NCBI GenBank assembly: GCA_012960925.1
Contig: DUAG01000043.1
Location: 35,016-99,015 of the forward strand
Reading direction: 5' to 3'
Length of the DNA stretch: 64,000 bases
Source: Candidatus Manganitrophaceae bacterium
GTDB taxonomy: Bacteria; Nitrospirota; Nitrospiria; SBBL01; JAADHI01
The position numbers and the translations under genes were made by a program. The notes beneath the pieces were generated by a model. That model did no database searches. It was not told where the DNA came from and worked only from the letters and a program-made list of their open reading frames with translations. Shown one piece after another: positions 61,339 to 64,000 of the stretch. How positions within the stretch are numbered: position 1 is the first letter of the stretch; each line of letters starts with the position of its first letter.

Positions 61339-61497
61339 CGTAACTATTCAGAAAACCCATCTTTGGCTTCGCGAGACCCATCCCTCCATGGCGGCGTTGC
61401 TGTGGCGCTCGAATCCTCACGTAGTGACACATACTTTTAGGCTCTGCGCTCCTCGCGCCTTGCCCTGAAGCAAAATATAGGCATGCTGAATATTACG
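61339..61497 (+). repeat. Repeat family C, copy C5
   Basis: CGTAACTATTCAGAAAACCCA to GGCATGCTGAATATTACG, with GGCGGCGTTGCTGTGGCGCTCGAATCCTCACGTA and GCGCTCCTCGCGCCTTGCCCTGAAG inside. Upstream flank of the single-domain regulator. Confidence 0.85.
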
Positions 61498-61504
61498 AGG
61501 GATA

Positions 61505-61975
61505 ATGCATATGAATGACATCCAGGCGCTACGGATCCTTCTCGTAGAGGACAACCTGCACGATATTGAGATTGCTCGTCGTGCATTTTCCAAGGGCCAT
61601 ATCAGGAATGAACTCTTCATCGTTCGGGATGGGGAGAAGGCGCTCGATTACCTTTATCGCCAGGGTGTGTACCACATTCGGGAGATGGCTCCCCGTCCCG
61701 GGATGATTCTTCTTGATTTAAACCTCCCGAAGGTGAGCGGTTGGGAGGTGCTGAAGCAGATAAAGCAGGATAGGGGACTCAAGTCGATCCCGGTGGTTGT
61801 CTTAACGGTCTCGAACCGGGAAGAAGATATTCATCTTTGTTATAATCTTGGGGTCAATACCTATATCCAGAAACCGGTTGAATTTGTTGAGTTCTTGCGG
61901 GTGATCAATACGATACAGGAATATTGGGGCCTGGCGGCCCTTCTTCCCCCTGTTCCCCATAGAGGGGGCTTCTAA
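61505..61975 (+). CDS. Rcp1-like single-domain response regulator
   Basis: The 156-residue receiver has [18 protein letters not shown], phospho-Asp in MILLDLNLPKVSGWEVLKQIK and the Thr/Lys positions (VVLTVSN, YIQKPVEF). The insertions match the cyanobacterial Rcp1 type. It sits 190 bases after the globin kinase, the likely phosphodonor, but is bracketed by repeats C5 and C6. Confidence 0.93.
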   Translation: MHMNDIQALRILLVEDNLHDIEIARRAFSKGHIRNELFIVRDGEKALDYLYRQGVYHIREMAPRPGMILLDLNLPKVSGWEVLKQIKQDRGLKSIPVVVLTVSNREEDIHLCYNLGVNTYIQKPVEFVEFLRVINTIQEYWGLAALLPPVPHRGGF

Positions 61976-62092
61976 AATCAGCACACCCATCTAAGACTCT
62001 GTGGATGTGGTGCTTATCCTTACGTATGGACAATAGGTTGCGGTTCTGAGCTTCTCGCACCTCATCCTGAAGGCTTATCCAGGCATGCTGAT
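61976..62092 (+). repeat. Repeat family C, copy C6
   Basis: AAAATCAGCACACCCA to GGCATGCTGA, with CCTTACGTATGG and GCACCTCATCCTGAAGGCTTAT inside. It is shorter than the others and directly follows the regulator stop codon. Confidence 0.78.
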
Positions 62093-62112
62093 GGGGGCGG
62101 CTTGCTCGCTTT

Positions 62113-63348
62113 CTACACGAGGCCGTCCTGTTTTGCCGGAAGTCGGATGGAAAAAGTGGTTCCCTGTCCAACGGAGCTTGCGATCATGATTTGCCCTCCG
62201 TGATTTCGGATCGTCCCCAAGGCGACGGCAAGCCCGAGTCCTGTTCCCTTTCCGACAGGTTTGGTGGTAAAGAAAGGATCAAATATTTTATCAAGGTGGG
62301 TCGGATCAATCCCGCTTCCGGAATCCTTTAAAAGAATCTGGACCATTTGATTCCCACGAGATAACTTCCCATCTCGGGGAGACCCTCTCTGTTCAATTCG
62401 AATTAAATGTGTGGTGACTTGAATCCTGCCTTCCCCTTCGATAGCGTCAATCGCGTTCAGGAAGAGATTGACCATCACTTGTAGAATCTGATCGCCGTCC
62501 GCATGAAGATCAGGAAGGTGGGGATCCAGGTCGGTGTGAATCGAGATGCCCTTTGCTTTGGCGTGTTGTTCGATAAGATCAATTCCTTTATTGATGACCC
62601 GGTTGATGTCTAGGCGCTTCTTCTCAATCGGCTCTCCGCGGGCAAACGTCAAGAGATGCTGGATCAGACGGGTCATACGGTCAATCTGTTCAATGATAAT
62701 CATCAAGCCCTTGGCCGTCTTTTCTTCCTTCGTATGCCTTAACAGAGATTCGGCACGTCCGAGAATGACATTCATCGGGGTACCAACTTCATGGGCCAGT
62801 CCTGAGGCAAGGGTTCCCATGGCGGCCATTTTCTCTGTTTGGAGCAGGGCCTGTTCCAGTTGTATTTTCTCGGTGATATCTGTCACGATGGAAATGCCGA
62901 ATGTAACATCCCCTTCTTTTCCACGAACAGGAAGGGATGAAATGGAGAGATGGCGTTCCTGTCCAAGTTCGGAAGCAATTTCTCCCTCAATATCGGCGAT
63001 GCCTTTGCCTTCAAATACGGTTTGAATGATTTCCAAAATTTTCTCAGGATTGCTCCCTTTTATGATTACCTTTAAAATATTGTTCTCTTTCATCTCTTCA
63101 TCGGGGATGTTAAGGAGGTCTGAAAAGGCTTTGTTCCAAAGGAGTATCTTTCCTTGTTTGTTGAAGGTAAAGAGAGGGATGGAGGTGTCCTCGAATATAG
63201 AGATGAAACCAAGCTCGTAGGCTTCCAGACGGATTTTTTTCTCTGCCAATTCCTCCTGTAGTTTACGGATTTGTTCGTACAGTTGGTGTCTTGATTCGTT
63301 GTTTTTTTTTCGGGAATTTCCGGAGGAATCCGCGCTGGATCGTTTCAT
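62113..63348 (-). CDS. PAS-domain histidine kinase of NtrB type
   Basis: An N-terminal coiled coil (LYEQIRKLQEELAEKKIRLEAYE) precedes a PAS domain (IPLFTFNKQGKILLWNKAFSDLL, about residues 45-165), then HisKA with GLAHEVGTPMNVILGRAESLL and a HATPase domain (MVNLFLNAIDAIEG, DSGSGIDPTHLDKIFDPFFTTKPVGKGTGLGLAV). No membrane segments. Kinases of this type often phosphorylate sigma-54 activators. No such activator with a receiver domain is in the window. Confidence 0.93.
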   Translation of the reverse strand: MKRSSADSSGNSRKKNNESRHQLYEQIRKLQEELAEKKIRLEAYELGFISIFEDTSIPLFTFNKQGKILLWNKAFSDLLNIPDEEMKENNILKVIIKGSNPEKILEIIQTVFEGKGIADIEGEIASELGQERHLSISSLPVRGKEGDVTFGISIVTDITEKIQLEQALLQTEKMAAMGTLASGLAHEVGTPMNVILGRAESLLRHTKEEKTAKGLMIIIEQIDRMTRLIQHLLTFARGEPIEKKRLDINRVINKGIDLIEQHAKAKGISIHTDLDPHLPDLHADGDQILQVMVNLFLNAIDAIEGEGRIQVTTHLIRIEQRGSPRDGKLSRGNQMVQILLKDSGSGIDPTHLDKIFDPFFTTKPVGKGTGLGLAVALGTIRNHGGQIMIASSVGQGTTFSIRLPAKQDGLV

Positions 63349-63376
63349 CTTTGCCTCTTGAAGTACTGAACCGTGA

Positions 63377-64000
63377 ATTCAACTTGTAAGTGCAACTCTT
63401 TCAGTGGGGTTAGAGGGCAAGCTGCGGTAGTATCGTGGTTTTTCTCACCGCCAAGCGAGAGGAGCACAAATGCGCTACACGCAGCTTACCCAAGGAGAAC
63501 GATACCAGATTTATATCCTTAAGCAAACAGGCCATAATCAGAGAGAGATGGCAGACACTCTGGAACGAGACAAATCGACGATCAGCCGGGAGATCCGACG
63601 TAACAGAGGGCTTCGAGTATATCGACCGAAGCAGGCCCACGCGTTTGTTGTGGCGAGGCGTCATATGAAGGTGCGGCCTCGTATTGACAGCCAACTCTGG
63701 TCGCACATCGAGACTCTCATTCGTCAGGAGTGGAGTCCCGAACAGATCGCCAGCCGGCTTGAGATGGAACAAAGAGGTCGTATCAGCCATGAGTGGATCT
63801 ACCAGTAAGTTTATGCAGACAAACGTTCAGGCGGTGACCTGTACCGTTCTCTGCGTTGCCAAAAGGTCCGGCGTAAGCGCTATGGCTACTATGACCGCCG
63901 CGGCAGCATTCCGAACCAAGTTTCGATCGACGATCGCCCCGCGATTGTCAATGCCCGGAAACGCTTCGGTGACTGGGAAGGGGATACCGTCATCGGCAAG
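63377..64000 (+). mobile_element. IS30-family insertion sequence, right part outside window
   Basis: The likely left end is TTCAACTTGTAAGTGCAACT (63378-63397), about 75 bases before the transposase start. The DNA continues in transposase to the window end. It lies after the PAS kinase start, so it inserted upstream of that gene, and may separate it from its promoter. The right end is not visible. Confidence 0.75.
63470..64000 (+). pseudogene. IS30-family transposase with internal stop
   Basis: The reading frame starts MRYTQLTQGERYQIYILKQTG and shows the IS30 helix-turn-helix (QREMADTLERDKSTISREIRRN) and the SPEQIASRLEM segment. After HEWIYQ a TAA (63806-63808) interrupts it, and the same frame continues VYADKRSGGDLYRSL and DWEGDTVIGK, where the catalytic domain starts. 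A Tyr, Gln or His codon probably became TAA. The element is likely inactive unless read-through occurs. A sequencing error is possible. Confidence 0.8.

Noticed and set aside
1..64000. CRISPR array or prophage
   Set aside because: The dispersed repeats are 120-260 bp apart by kilobases, not short regular direct repeats with spacers, and no cas or phage structural genes are seen.

Overview
The window is about 64 kb of a compact, roughly 50% GC Gram-negative chromosome. It carries an Lpt lipopolysaccharide export system, type IV pilus alignment genes, a full sigma-54 apparatus, and many periplasmic copper and heme proteins. Gene content (Lpt, RpoN, NarX/NarL-type regulators, a giant multicopper oxidase, orphan NuoF, many sigma-54 activators) suggests a chemolithotrophic or respiratory bacterium of Nitrospirota type. 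That assignment is inference from style and content; no rRNA is present, and NC10, Nitrospinota or a deltaproteobacterial lineage are not excluded.

Layout. 1-6.7 kb: tRNA-Cys, lptC-lptA-lptB, rpoN, hpf, rapZ, ubiX and a small lipoprotein. 7-14.3 kb: MerR-like regulator, pilMNOPQ, aroK, aroB. 14.4-22.1 kb: housekeeping (an ICMT-like methyltransferase, a small kinase, purH, purD, tsaC/sua5, and minus-strand fmdB-type protein, aminotransferase, coaD, rsmD). 22.5-29.5 kb: cstA, then a cluster behind a sigma-54-like promoter (two CBS proteins, universal stress protein, cupredoxin, cytochrome c), mobA and a PAS/sigma-54 activator. 29.7-32.9 kb: tig-clpP-clpX on the minus strand. 33.1-34.9 kb: a histidine kinase with an N-terminal Rossmann domain plus a NarL-type regulator. 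35-42 kb: small envelope proteins, ygfZ, a thiamine-binding protein, Sel1 lipoprotein, mltB, an outer-membrane protein and mdh. 42.3-45.4 kb: a sigma-54 activator with the same Rossmann domain, a sigma-54 promoter with four upstream palindromes, a zinc-ribbon protein and an orphan NuoF. 45.6-49.8 kb: erpA, thiS-thiG-thiE, a TlpA-like thioredoxin, rnd. 50-59 kb: a sigma-54-like promoter with a large upstream palindrome, a 1648-residue multicopper oxidase (MofA/MnxG size class), two cupredoxin-like secreted proteins, a CopD-like membrane protein, a hemerythrin and a second zinc ribbon. 59-63.4 kb: a sensor block (LuxR-type regulator, globin-coupled kinase, Rcp1-like regulator, PAS kinase). 63.4 kb to the end: an IS30-type element with a stop inside its transposase.

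Two themes stand out. First, redox-linked regulation: two signalling proteins (kinase and sigma-54 activator) share one N-terminal nucleotide-binding-like domain and an identical 16-residue linker, and the activator sits directly upstream of a sigma-54 promoter driving a lone NADH-binding NuoF. Second, three families of 120-260 bp intergenic repeats (called A, B and C here) occur about fifteen times. Several copies supply stop codons, ribosome-binding sites or even a start codon (thiS) to neighbouring genes, and family B shows compensatory base changes in its stems.
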